Assembly (NCBI RefSeq): GCF_026914185.1
Contig: NC_070564.1
Location: forward strand, 3,038,001 to 3,102,000
Direction of reading: 5' to 3'
DNA: 64,000 bases
Origin: Puccinia triticina
Lineage: Eukaryota; Basidiomycota; Pucciniomycetes; Pucciniales; Pucciniaceae
In this document: positions 11,308 to 22,129 of the stretch, piece after piece
Position numbering within the stretch: position 1 is the first letter of the stretch
Layout of the letters: each line of letters begins with the position of its first letter
Notes under the pieces: generated by a model
What the model was told of the DNA's origin: nothing
Databases searched by the model: none
Seen by the model: the letters and a program-made list of their open reading frames with translations, nothing else
Position numbers and translations under genes: made by a program

Positions 11308-12265
11308 GATCGCCATGGATTATATTCATTGGAGCTTTAGCCGGCTTGAAGTGGCTTTTGCAGGATAGGCGTACTGCCTTGCCTTTCATGCATGCATTGC
11401 AGGCGTGAGTTTTTGTCAGATCAAGCGGCGACGTGACTGCCGTCGCAATTCTTGCTGAGCTTGCGTGGCCTAGGCGATTTTGCCATTTGACAAAGTCTGA
11501 GGGTGGCTTCTTGGATTCTGTGAGAAGGCTAACCACTAGATTCTCTGGGTCTAGCACACCTTTTATCTCCAGCAAGTCGTTGCTGACGTCGACCGCGAAA
11601 GGCTGGCCGTCGTCTATTTTCACAGCAAATCCTCCCGCTTCTCCTTGGATCAGTGTTTTAGACTTCATTAGTTGTACCAGGGATATCAGGTTGCGTGTGA
11701 GTCTTGGCACGTATAGCGCATCCTTCAATGTGAGGGTACCGCCGTTGTCTAGAGGTAGTGTGGCATCGCCACGAGCTGTAGCGACTAGGTCCCCGGGGCC
11801 GCTTCCTGTTGCTATGTCTATGCACACTGGACTCGTCTGCTTGAAGTAACCGAGTGCTGTTAGCATATGGTTGCTTGCACCGGAGTCGAGAATTGTTGTC
11901 TGCTGTTTGGCGGCGCCGGAGTTGGACAGGTAGCTGAATGATGGTCTGACGTTTTCATTTGCTGAAGGGCTGTGGTTTGAGGCTGTGACGTGGTAGGACG
12001 AGCTCTTCTCTTTCCTTTCCTTCTCCTTCTGGGCTTTTTGCTTTTCCATGGCCTCCTGGAACTTAGAGGGATGAAGCGTCCAGCAGTCTTGCTCCGAGTG
12101 GTTGGACACTGGGTTGTGTTTCTGATTGTAGCACTTCACTGGGTTGTACGGCTTCTTGCACTTGCTTGAAGGTTCCGTGGCTAGTGCGGTCGAGGAGCCG
12201 GTGCTTGTACTTGTCTCAGGGGCTTTGCGTTTGTTGGATCTTTTGAATCGCCCCACTTCCCTTAG
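11308..12265 (-). pseudogene. Copia A protease and GAG-pre-integrase domain
   Basis: The frame starting downstream of the second gag TGA shows the aspartyl protease motif ILDSGASNHM and, near its end, the pre-integrase signature WQNRLGHAS with a CNAC pair. It then enters integrase at NIIHGDLV, where the solo LTR interrupts. A CX2C-type knuckle is not clear; CYNQKH...HSEQDC near the N-terminus may be a degenerate one. Confidence 0.9.
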
Positions 12266-12832
12266 TCAATTGATGACAAATTTTGGTTTGCCGAGGGAGT
12301 TTAAGTCGCCGAAGAGACTTTGCATTAGGAAAGGCCTTTTCTTTGTGATTTGGCTGATAATGCTACAGCAGATAACGAAATCAGGAACAGCCATGGCTAG
12401 TGATTCAAATTTGGTCAGGCATTCCTCAATTCCGGCAATGTATGACGCCATGCCGTCGTTAAACTGCGTATCTTCCCACTTCGCCCATACTTCATAGCTT
12501 GCGAGGATAGAATCGGAGGCGTAGACTGACTTGAACATCTGCCACAATTCGTATGGGTTACTGGAGTTGTTTTTCTTGACGATTGTATTGAATACTCCAT
12601 TGGTAAGGTTTGAGCAGAGTAGATTTGCGGCCTTTTGCGCTTTGGCTTTGCTTTGTCAAGTCATGTCCGGTAGAGGAGGTTTGTCTATGAAGTGCTCCAG
12701 GTTGAATTTGGCGAGCACCATGCGAATCTTCTTTTCCCATATCTCAAAGTTCTTGCCGGAGAATTTTGGAACCTTCATTGTGGGTTTTCCTCCAAAGCTG
12801 GAATCGCTTGATTCACTCTCAGAGTTGGCCAT
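12266..12832 (-). pseudogene. Copia A gag with two in-frame TGA codons
   Basis: The frame starts at ATG 12832 (MANSESE...). It contains the copia gag motif KFSGKNFEIWEKKI, then ELWQMFKSVYASDS and ECLTKFESLAM. TGA interrupts at 12658-12656 and at 12268-12266; otherwise the frame continues unbroken into the protease. Both TGA codons are preceded by T (TTGA), as expected from TCGA by a C-to-T change. Confidence 0.87.
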
Positions 12833-12880
12833 TCTTTCATCCTGCTTCTAGTCAATTGATGGCAAGGCTGCTTTCGAGCG

Positions 12881-12895
12881 TCAAGACTGTAAATC
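12881..12895 (-). promoter_or_regulatory. Primer-binding site, tRNA-Tyr anticodon arm
   Basis: Directly inside the 5' LTR the element strand reads GATTTACAGTCTTGA. Its complement, GACTGTAAATC, is the anticodon loop and stem of tRNA-Tyr (GUA) and also occurs in the tRNA-Tyr-like stretch at 45671-45681. This suggests priming by a tRNA half-molecule, as in Drosophila copia, though with a different tRNA. Confidence 0.6.
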
Positions 12896-13706
12896 TGAAA
12901 GATTTCAGAAGACTAAAAGTCATTTACTTGTTAGATCTGAAGTCTACTCTATGTACAATATTAGTAAAGTAAAAATAAAGGGCTGTATTTTTACCTAAAA
13001 GCAGGCGAGTAGACCGCTGCCTGATTCAATGATAAATGAATAAGAAACAAGCGTTTGAGTGAAGACAAGTTATTCTTCTCTGCAAGAGTTGTTGCGTATG
13101 AGCTGCGGCAGTCGTCGCAAGATTAGCTCCTGGTCTCATTTAGCTCTAAGGACCTCTTCTCCTTACTTGGGTTATTCAGTTAGGTTTGTTTTACCAGTCT
13201 GCTGGGAATGCTCAAAACGGCTTAAGAGCGCTTCCACGTCGTCTGTATCAACGTAACAAGCAGTTTTGCTTTCTAAGTCTTTTGTTTCTTTATTGCAGTT
13301 TTCTGTTCTGACAAGACTACTCACTGATTTGCTCTCCTGCTCTTTGAGAGGAATCGGTTCGGTCCGTCTTTCCTTCTTTGACAGTGTCTACGGAGGTTGT
13401 TGGGATGAGGCATTAGCACTGCATCTAGATCAGAATTTTATCCTGCCGCTTACCTTTGGCGCTTGCAATGGATATTCTGTCTGCTAGTGATCGACAATCG
13501 GGATTTTCCACGAGTCTGAGTTTTTTGCTTGCTTGAGTCGGACCTGCATAAACCAAATCTGGAGTTTCAGTTTTACAACTCTGTGCGGCCTTTTTGGACT
13601 GCAGAAGTGGTTTGCTTTGCTTACCATGTTCCGCAGCTGTTGTAGTTCCCAGCCGCTCTCTCAATTTATGAGTGCTGCGCCGTTCACCTGAGTTTGTATT
13701 CTCACA
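12896..13706 (-). repeat. 5' LTR of copia A
   Basis: Direct repeat of 4835-5644 with TG...CA ends, followed on the right by the target duplication GCTTG. Confidence 0.92.
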
Positions 13707-13711
13707 GCTTG

Positions 13712-14150
13712 CTAGTCCGTTATTTGCAGGTCATTGAGGGGACTCAACACTCTCAATGACCATATGTGCCGGTCATTGAGAGAGAGGATAAAACCCTCTC
13801 AATGAATGGCACAGGACCGGTCATTGGGAGTGTCAAGTCCCCTCAATGCCCAGTCAATCCCGGTCATTGAGAGTGTTGAGTCCCCTCAATGACTGGCACA
13901 GACCAGTCATCAAGATTGTTGTATACTCTCAATGGCTGGTCTGTACTGGCCATTGAGAGTATTGAGTCCCCTCAATGAATGGCACCGGACCAGTCATTGG
14001 GAGTGTCAAGTCCCCTCAATGCCCAGTCAATCCCGGTCATTGAGAGTGTTGAGTCCCCTTGATGACTGGAACAGACTGTTCATAAAGAGGTTGTACACAT
14101 CCCTTTGATGAACGGTCTGCACCAGTCATCCAGGGTGTTGTACGTTGACT
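13712..14150. repeat. Palindromic satellite array (AATGACC variant)
   Basis: Tandem units such as CTCTCAATGACC...CCGGTCATTGAGAG are separated by GTGTTGAGTCCCCTC-type spacers. A longer unit (about 180 bp, e.g. the GGCACAGGACCGG/GGCACCGGACCAG blocks) is repeated in direct order. It directly follows the target duplication of copia A. Confidence 0.85.
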
Positions 14151-14294
14151 GTAAGTCAAAAAAAAATGTATCAATCATTGATCACGGATCAACACGGATC
14201 CCTTCTGTTACTTGGCTTCAGTAAGCTCCAAGATTCTATTTACTTTGATGATTTATTTAACTTTGGAGAGGTAGTGTAACTCAACTCAGATTTT

Positions 14295-14890
14295 TATTAT
14301 GTCCTGGTGTTATACCTCTCCGGGGGAGATTCGATGCCCGCTACAATCATGTAGTTTGATGGTACCTTTTCTTCCTTCCCCAGGGTTTTTACAGGTTATG
14401 AGCCCAGTGTTGCCTCTGTTGCGTGTTTAATTCCCATTGCCTACATCTTGCACATGTCACACCTCCCCAGATTGTAACCCTCACATAACATGACATAACT
14501 GTGTTAGCTACTCTCAGTCTTTTATATAAGTGTATTATTGATTATTGGTTTAGGAGTGTGGTTGCCTTAAAATAGTTACATGGTTCATGGGTGCCAAAAG
14601 GCCCATTATAAGATAAAATATAGTATAGTCTTTAAAATAGCATTAGTATAGTAGCCAGTAGGCATGAAAGTTCACATTTAACAAGTCTTTTGGGGAGTAA
14701 CACTTAGATTTGTATGTAGTTTCACACCAGCCCATTTTGCTGTCCAATCCAATATCACCTCTGTTGTCAGTGATATTGGCTTACGGGGGAGTGTTATGGC
14801 CTGGTGTTATACCTCTCCGGGGGAGAGTTGATGCCCGCTACAATTGTGTAGTTGGGTGGTACCTTTTCTTTCTTCCCCGGGGTTTTTACA
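14295..14890 (+). mobile_element. TRIM (miniature LTR retrotransposon)
   Basis: Two 99 bp direct repeats (14295-14393 and 14792-14890) end in GGTTTTTACA. Inside the left repeat follows GGTTATGAGCCCAG, complementary to the anticodon arm of initiator tRNA-Met. A purine tract ACGGGGGAG precedes the right repeat. Flanks ATTTT and ATTGT match at 4 of 5 positions. There is no coding capacity in the 398 bp interior. LTRs, PBS and polypurine tract in under 600 bp define a TRIM. Confidence 0.8.
14394..14407 (+). promoter_or_regulatory. TRIM primer-binding site (initiator tRNA-Met anticodon arm)
   Basis: GGTTATGAGCCCAG directly follows the left LTR and is complementary to the CTGGGCTCATAACC arm of tRNA-iMet. 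The same site is used in copia B at 26332. Confidence 0.65.
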
Positions 14891-15704
14891 ATTGTGTGGA
14901 ATGTCACACAAGATGCAAGGCTTTGTGCCAAGCAAACTTTTAGGCTTTTAAGTTTTGAGGGCAAGGAACTGTGATGCTTTGGAGAAACCACCCAGCCAAA
15001 CTCAGAATCCCAGCACACCAAAAAGGGGCAATAGCGCGCAAGTCCCTGGAGGCTTTCCTTACAAGACCAGACGCCCGCAGCAGCAAGGGACTTGGGTCAA
15101 GTTCGTCTGGGACAGAGCTCAAGGAATTTTCAAATTTTTTTCATGCATACACCGTTAAGCAGCCAAGGGGACTAGTTGGCAGGTGACTTGTCAATTGAAG
15201 CTAACTCCAGCAATTATTCCAATCACACCCTTAGGGAAAGGTGGTGAAACTTAATGATGATGACAAAGCGGTCATTTTCATCCAACCGGAGTAATTTCAG
15301 ATTGATGCATACTGCATTCACAATAAATGTTACCAAAAAAGTATAGATAAATTCAGGACAAAAACTAAGCGCAGAGCAAGATTCACGCAAGCAGGTTCAA
15401 AGTAGGAGAACAAAAAAAAATCCAATACCAATTAAGTGACGACACACCGCTAGGCGGGTTTCTTACAATCTATATTACTGGTAGAAAAGGAATCTGAATC
15501 TCTAAACTCTTATGTGCAAAATAATGATTGAAATTGTCAGCAATGATCACCGTATTGTATTGCATCGTGAATCTGCTCGTTTTTCAGCGATGCTCTGGCC
15601 CAGCACATTGCACATTTTCCCTGAGAAAGGTAATCGGAGGTGATCGAGAGCTCAGGCATGCAACCTAGAGTACCATTCAAAGTTGCGAATTCATTTCGTG
15701 AGTC
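14891..15704. other. Unassigned, with one AAGTCCC palindrome
   Basis: Apart from the palindrome at 15038-15101 I see no gene or terminal repeats. The right part is the 3' flank of the paralogue 2 gene. Confidence 0.4.
15038..15101. repeat. AAGTCCC-family palindrome
   Basis: Starts GCAAGTCCCTGGAGG and ends GCAAGGGACTTGGGTC. Confidence 0.6.
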
Positions 15705-17432
15705 TCAGCATGTTTTGAAAAGAGAAGATGTCAGTTTTCGCACCAAACCAGCTGGCAGCCCAACCGCGAAGACCCAAGAAACGCTCGACCAAGTAATGAT
15801 GAACCATGTCAAATCGGAAAGCGAATGTCGTGTCGGAACTTGCATCCAATTGCACCCTGAGGAATAAAGAATCTTAAATCATCAGGATAGTTCGACTTCT
15901 TAGAAAGCTAAAAGAGCACCTACAAACTGCGACATTCATGCCCAAGAAAGAAAGCATGATCAGCGCATTACAGCTCGCCTGCCAAACAAGATTCCTTTCG
16001 TATTTTATCAAGGCTTTATACTGGGACAAGGCCTTTTCTCGATTGACACTTTGCCATTCCTGTGTGCCAAGTGTCGGGGAATGGGAATTACTGGGAGGGT
16101 AATTGATGTTTCTCAAGGAATCAGGTTCTTGGTGCGAAGTGGGCGACCAGCTAGCTATTGTCTGCGGGATCCAAGCTCGTTCTGTGAGTTTTGTGAAATT
16201 GACAGAGGGCTTATTGCAGCCTTCTATTTCGACGTTGATTTGAGTGTTGAAGAACGCTCTACTGGGTGGCTCCTGATCGCAAGTGAGGTGTGCTGTTCAA
16301 ATGATTTCCTAAATGTTTGAGTCTGGTATCTGACAGCCTGAAAGATACGAAAGTAGCCAAATGCCATGATCAAAAACAAAATGACAATGTTACAGCAATA
16401 CCCGGTGCTGAGCAATCGCCAAAGGAATACCAATTTCTCGCCGCTGTAAATCATAGAAGAAGTTTGCTTGGTGGTTTCAGCATTGAATTCCGTCATCGAT
16501 TGCGTCGTCGTGGTTCTTCCATTGTGGATAGTCGAGTAGCTATGGCTGTATTCCAAAAACGTCTTGTTGATCTCTGAGATTTCTTTCGTTATCAAACAAA
16601 CAGGAAGCCCGCCAAATATTACAGGGAACCCGTAAAAGAAAGCCGAAAGCAAGTTGATGGTTCTGGGCCTGAAATACGTCACATTAGATTCTCCATTTGG
16701 CTGTCTCGCCGACGTGAGTCCGTACTTTGTTAGTGGTACAGCTCGGAGAACGTTCCATACTTTCATTGATCGATTGCGGTGAAGGGCGCATGATGCATCA
16801 GGCCGCTTTTATATCTATGCAGAATCAAGTTGCATTACTTACTTTTTGTCCAGCCTGACATGAATGATCACGAGAAAAACCCCTTGATTAACTGCTCTGT
16901 AACAGCAAGATGTGTTCGAGTTTGGACGTGTGGATTTGGTCTCACCCGTAGATAACAGGACAAAATAAGTGCAAAAATTCATTAGAGCGGTTGGTGCCGA
17001 AATAATCACCTTCGAGTCGAGGTCACGTAGGAGAAAGATCAATGTGGGCAGACTGACTTTTCCTTAGCCAAAGATGAGAAAAAATCAGCCGCTTCGTACA
17101 CTCGTTGCTGAGCTTTTGAAATTTGAACAGACAACTTTGAAGCACTCACATGCAATGTAGAGCAGTACCCACACAGGAATTAATATGCGAGTGTTTGGAC
17201 GGATCATCCCATTTTTCTCGATCTTGAAGAACCAACAGCCTTCATTCCGAAGTGGTGCAATTGCGCTTACAATATGCAAGACCCCAGCGATTGCTTCGAG
17301 ACCGCATACTACCCATAGTGCAGCAATGAGGAATCTTGGAGTATCGTGCTTCACTTCCTTCAGAATAAGCCGACGTAGCGCTTTGCTGATAACCTGGGCA
17401 GCGTGGTTTTCAGGGTGCGCCGCGGGACTCAT
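15705..17432 (-). pseudogene. Putative seven-transmembrane protein, paralogue 2 (one frameshift)
   Basis: Exons at 17432-17150, 17056-16946, 16759-15924 and 15856-15705 are joined by GT-AG introns. Exon 2 is 111 bp, as in paralogue 1. Spans predicted in order: FLIAALWVVCGLEAIAG (about residues 34-56), ILIPVWVLLYIA across the first splice, IISAPTALMNFCTYFVLL, NLLSAFFYGFPVIFGG, CCNIVILFLIMAFGYF, NALIMLSFLGMNVAV and, in the last exon, WFIITWSSVSWVFAVGL. That makes seven, with a loop of about 110 residues between spans 5 and 6. Exon 3 is 836 bp against 834 in the paralogue. The matching frames change near 16225-16260, so one frameshift is needed. A sequencing error or an unrecognised tiny intron is possible. 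Function unknown; GPCR-like topology is inference. Confidence 0.72.
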
Positions 17433-18645
17433 GAGATTTTAAGTTGAATTTTCGGAGGGGACCACGCAGAGCCAATCGGATTCAGATAGGAAAGTTCAAA
17501 AATTGAGCGGCAGGTAAGGATGGCAGTAGTACAGCGTAACACAAGTTCAAATGAGCGAGGATTCGAGTTCGGCTACCACTCAGATGAGAGAAGAGGGCAA
17601 TTCAGAAACATAGTTTGGTGTTAGCGCTTTGGAAAGGTTGATAAAAAAACATTCTTCCAGGGTAAACGATGCGAGCCCTTGTGAAATTCGACAGAAAAAA
17701 TAAGACACACTAACCCTGTCTGTAATTTTAATAATTTGCCCTAGACGTATTGAAACAGAAAACTCGATTATGAAGATTGCTCAAGATAAGTGAGAGGGGA
17801 GTGTAGATCACGCAATGAGGTATTGAAGAAATTAAGCCAGGTAAAAAATCACAAAAATATGAGTCGTGAACGCGAACATGAACGTGATATTCCTTTCTAC
17901 AACGGAAGTGTTCGCCACCCTTGCACCATGGATTCTACCTTAGCTTCCTTGATTAAATTCGGAAGGGGGGAAAGCAAAACCGCGCCTTGTCTGGGTTTTC
18001 TTCCGGAACGCGGCAGCTGCCTCTACTCGAAAGCAGAAGGCCCGATGCGTACGGCTTGTTCAAACAAGGGAATAATTCACGACAATTCTAGATCCAGTTT
18101 GTGCTCAGGTCAAGTAACAACGCACAGCTCCTTGGGCGCGAAGGTCCCTGCGGCATCCCAGGTAGTGATGCCATGGCCTCCTAAACTCTGGGAAATTCAC
18201 TTCTCTGACAATTTGCGTGTTTGCTTCGGGAAGTTCAAGGAAAAACACGGACAAAGGTGTTCTTATAAATGCCAATAGATATTGACTGCCAACATTCTAC
18301 AGCACACGAATCGATCATCACCAGCCGAACCGGTCGAGCAAGCTGGTTCGACGCACTACCGGGTAGGTGATGTCCAACCAGCTTTGCGCCGTGTGAATTT
18401 TGATGCTCTGGATGCAGGACGCGCAAATTTGTGCGGCCATCAGTACAGCTCGGAATGCTGTGTATAACGTCCAGTTGTTTGCGCAAGTGCTTGCTTTGGT
18501 CGGACATGCTTCAACAGGTAGCAATCGGATTCCAAGCGGCTTGAATATCCAAGAGATGAGGGAATCTTTGCCAGAGGAACTTACACCAAACTTAACTTGA
18601 GGTATGACTGTTTTTCAAATAAGCTCCCTCGGAATCTTGAGTGAA
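17433..18645. other. Unassigned; possible unrecognised exon on the minus strand
   Basis: The upstream flank of paralogue 2 lies here. A minus-strand frame at 18318-18524 (LYTAFRAVLMAAQICASCIQ) is mildly hydrophobic and could be an exon. No partner exons or motif were found. A 162-codon plus frame from 17790 lacks an ATG start. Confidence 0.3.
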
Positions 18646-18892
18646 CACTGCAAAAAAAACTTGGTCAACTGCTTGCAGTTGACATGCAGGATACTCAAGC
18701 CAAGCTACCATTGTAACTCCACCTGAATGCACAAGTGCCTTTGTTGGCACAGTCACTGTGCAAGGTGCACAGTGACTGTGCATTGACGCTTTGGTTGAGT
18801 CAAACCTTGGGTAAGGCTGGTGTAACACCACAAGCTTCCTCAGAGTTACCGCATGTCAACTGCTCACAGTTGACACAGTTTTTTTTGCAGTG
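18646..18892. mobile_element. CACTA-like MITE
   Basis: Ends CACTGCAAAAAAAACTTGG and CACAGTTTTTTTTGCAGTG are inverted repeats with the shared CAGTTGACATGC block. GAA lies outside both ends (18643-18645 and 18893-18895). Length 247 bp with no coding region. Same family as 9825-11272 and 20135-21140. Confidence 0.87.
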
Positions 18893-20134
18893 GAACATGC
18901 CCAAATGCATGTTCCCGCAAACATCCTGCACCATTTTGACGCTCTCAGATCTGTCAAACCAGTTTCAATTATAAGGATACCTGTCATTTTTTTTCTGGAG
19001 GAAAGTGTATGGATTTACACTAAAATGGTGTTTTACGGACCTCATGCTTGGATTTTGCAACCCACCATCTTCAATGTGTTATTATGAGCAAGTTAAAAGG
19101 AAATTTGATGATCTAAGAGCATCAAAAATTAGCCAAGATGCAGGGATTTCTCAATATCCAAAAATATTGGTGAAATCTTTGGAGGTAAGGGAGCTATTGC
19201 AAAATTTGTTGAAAATGGTGTTTTTGGGCATTCCTCTCAGGCCTAAATCACCAATACCACATAAGTCCCTCCAGTGGAGGTGCTTTGCGCCTCCACCCTT
19301 GGACTTAGCTAAGTTTGGAATTGCACCCTATCAGGAATTCACATGTGAGACTTCTGGATATTTCACTCTGGATTTTGTTAAATTCCTCATCACCCCCACA
19401 ATTCTCACCCTCTGATCTTAGATCCATTTTTCCTGAAGTGGTTCCTCATTCCCTTATTTTTCATATTTTTCAAATCAATTATTGCTCCACTGAAATTGTT
19501 TATAAAAATATCTGTAGAATTTGGAATAAAAGTAAGATAACTGACATATCCAATCCATGAGCACATTACACAGCAACAAAGTCTTGGCTGTTCTGAGTAT
19601 TGATCAAGCTAAAAGGCCTGATTGAGGCCTAGTCCACAATCTGTATGGAATAAGCAGCATGGTTGACAACCATCCATGGGGTGCCCCCCAAATTTGAAGA
19701 CTTGATTTGATTTTTGGACACCAGTTCTTGAGATAGGCCTGGATGAAGCGCTTTGGGTCCAGATTGTACACATGTATGACTTAGTCAGTGAATAATAACT
19801 TTTTGGCTTGTTCTGAGGGAGGTGGTATGTTTTCTAGGAAAATTTTCTTTCTGGATCTTTATGTGAGCTGACTTAGTCCAATCTTTTGTGTGGGATGGAT
19901 TTCAGTATTATGATTGTTGGTGTGAGCAAAGCTAAATTCCCAGCAGAGAGAGAAAATGAAAAAGGGTGCAAATACTCATATCAGGTTGTATCAGAGGGGA
20001 TGATTGAGTACAGCCTGAAGGAAGGATTTAGGTCTATCATGCATCAACATTGTTATTAGCTAGCTGATTGTCTAGCTTGAGTGCCACCAAAACTCAAAAT
20101 ATTGTCACACAAGAATTCCTGATAGGGCATGACA
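18893..20134. other. AT-rich unassigned region
   Basis: Only short open frames without motifs are present. One AAGTCCC palindrome lies at 19261-19315 (ATAAGTCCCTCCAG...CTTGGACTTAGCTAAG, with a GGAGGTGC/GCGCCTCC hairpin). Confidence 0.45.
19261..19315. repeat. AAGTCCC-family palindrome
   Basis: Starts ATAAGTCCCTCCAG and ends CTTGGACTTAGCTAAG, with a central TGGAGGTGC...GCGCCTCCA stem. Confidence 0.65.
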
Positions 20135-21140
20135 CACTGCAAGAATAACTCTAGAAACTGCTTGCAGTTGAGATGCAGCAAGCTTGAATCAAGCCTCAGC
20201 TCAAGCTGGGTTCAAGCATCCAAATTATGTACTGGTGCACCTTGAGTGTATACCTTGTTCAGCATCCCAATGCTGAACATTCTGCGGTGATCACGCAGTA
20301 GGCTGAGGCAAATTTTCAACCTTGAAAATGAGCATTCCCCTGAGCACCCTTTTATTTTATTAAACACTCCATGATGATGTGCTATTGAATCCAGCCAGAA
20401 TAACATAAAAAGGGTGTGTACACATGCAAGGGATATGTACATAAAAAATGAATATGTAAGCATGAAAGGGGAATGTGAGAAGGTGTATTAACACATAAAA
20501 GGGATATTTACACATGATGAAATTGTGAAGTAAGGGGTATTTGCACATGAAAGGGATATGTAAACATTAAAGGGGTATGTAAACCTGAATGATGAAAGGG
20601 GTATTGAAAGGGATGTAAAAAACTCAAAGGGGACATGTAAACATGAAAGGTTCTTGAACGCATGATGAAAGGGGTATGTACACATTGTGAAAGTGTTACA
20701 TGCACATGAAAGGAGTACATGCACATGAAAGGGATACATGCACATGAAAGGAGTATGTGCACATAAAGGGGTATGGACAAATTATGAAAGGGGTGAATGC
20801 ATAAAAAGGGATATGGGCACATGAAAGGGGTATGTGCACATGAAAGGGGTATGTGCACATGAAAGGGATATGTGCACATGAAAGGGGTATGTGCACATGA
20901 AAGGGGTATGTGCACATGAAAGGGGTATGTGCACATGAAAGGGGTATGTGTACATGAAAGGGGCATTTGCACAGGTATCAACTCAGTATTTTGGAGCCTG
21001 AACTCAGTTTTTTGGAGCTTAGACCATAAATTATGCAACTTGCATGTAATCAACCAGTGCTTGATTCTTGCATGAGGCACAGCTTACCTTGAGCTCTTGC
21101 ATCTCAACTGCAAGCAGTTTCTAGAGTTTTTCTTGCAGTG
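20135..21140. mobile_element. CACTA-like element filled with a minisatellite
   Basis: Ends CACTGCAAGAATAACTCTAG and CTAGAGTTTTTCTTGCAGTG are inverted, and both continue with AAACTGCTTGCAGTTGAGATGC. ACA flanks both sides (20132-20134 and 21141-21143). The 1006 bp body holds no transposase but has a long 19 bp-unit minisatellite. Confidence 0.87.
20400..20965. repeat. 19 bp minisatellite (ATGTGCACATGAAAGGGGT)
   Basis: Units are nearly perfect at 20820-20960 and degenerate towards 20400. The minus strand translates as runs of CTYPFHVHIPLS-type peptides in several frames, which is a repeat artefact rather than a gene. Confidence 0.9.
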
Positions 21141-21597
21141 ACACCAGGAAAAATAAATTTTCACCAGAAATCAGGTGACATCAAGCAAAAATAGTGGTTG
21201 CTTTGTTCCTGCTCTGGTGCTATCACCAATATTCTACAATGGCCCTTTTTTCCTACAGGGGGCTTTCCATGTGATCAACTGTCCAACTGGTGGGTAGCTC
21301 ATTGGACTTATGCTGATTTCACCTGTGGTATAGTGACAGTTTATGTTTCCTGGTGTAAGTCCCTTTGGCAAAGCCTCAGGCAGTGAATCAGTCTACTTTA
21401 CTATTGAAGCAATAAAATATTTGTAGCATGCACCATACTTTAGCATTACATAGTTCCTGGAAAAATGCTGTTAGATGTAGCAATGCTACAAGCCACTACA
21501 CTACACACCAGGAAAATCAAATAGTCAGTTGATGACAAGTGAAATCACGTCAGCTCCAGCTAGCTACCCACCATCTATCCAATATCTATCAACTATC

Positions 21598-22073
21598 AAC
21601 AGTGGGCCGCTACACTAAACTACACTATTTTAGCCCTAACGTTTAGCGTAGCGGCAAAAAGCGCTGGCCTTTTTTGAATAGCGTTAGCGCGCTGTTAGCA
21701 CCGCTACGCTGCGCTAATTTTCAGCGGCGCTAACAGCGTGCCAATTTTTGTTTAGCGTTAGCGCTACACTACAGCCGCTATGCTGCGCTACGTTGCACTA
21801 AGGCGCTTTTAGCGGAAAAAAGGCCTTTTTTGCCTCAAAAAGCGCTGTAGCGCAGCGTAGCAAACGCTCTTTTGCGCCCTGCGTGCTTAGCGTTAGCACC
21901 ATTGCGCAAATCTGCCCTAACGCTACGGTAAAAGCTAAAATAGCTTTGCACCCTGTGCGCGTAGCGTTAGTGCAGATGCGCGTGATTGCGCTAACACTAC
22001 GCTAAAAAATAGTGCATTTGCGCTGCACTACGCTATGCTAACAGCTATGGTTAGCATAGCTGACCCACTGTTG
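21598..22073. mobile_element. hAT-like MITE with GCGCTA-rich interior
   Basis: Ends AACAGTGGGCCGCTACAC and GACCCACTGTTG are inverted. CAACTATC (21590-21597) and CCACTATC (22074-22081) match at 7 of 8 positions, fitting an 8 bp hAT duplication. The interior is a patchwork of GCGCTAAC, TAGCG and GTAGCG words in both orientations. Related by its ends to 4253-4637. Confidence 0.62.
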
Positions 22074-22129
22074 CCACTATCTACCCCAATCTCCCAGCCA
22101 TCTCCTCAACTTCTAAAATTTACCAAGGA

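Larger units (their letters stand above)
4835..13706 (-). mobile_element. Ty1/copia retrotransposon A, full length but broken and multiply invaded
   Basis: Two direct LTRs (4835-5644 and 12896-13706) flank gag, protease, integrase, RT and RNase H in copia order, read on the minus strand. The 5 bp duplication GCTTG lies outside both LTRs (4830-4834 and 13707-13711). The LTRs differ at roughly ten places by eye, about 98-99% identical. Two solo LTRs have inserted inside (7223-8021 and 9027-11302), the second carrying a CACTA-type element. Gag has two in-frame TGA codons and integrase has frameshifts, so the copy is dead. Confidence 0.93.

Noticed and set aside
10130..14150. Possible CRISPR array from regularly spaced short repeats
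   Set aside because: Repeats are palindromic satellite monomers with repetitive linkers in a eukaryotic genome; there are no unique spacers and no cas genes.
17790..18278. 162-codon plus frame
   Set aside because: Starts at GTG, with no motif and no codon-like bias; opposite short frames also exist.
20488..21080. 190-codon minus frame of FHVHIPLSCAHTPF-type repeats
   Set aside because: Translation of the 19 bp minisatellite; open in several frames and bounded by transposon ends.
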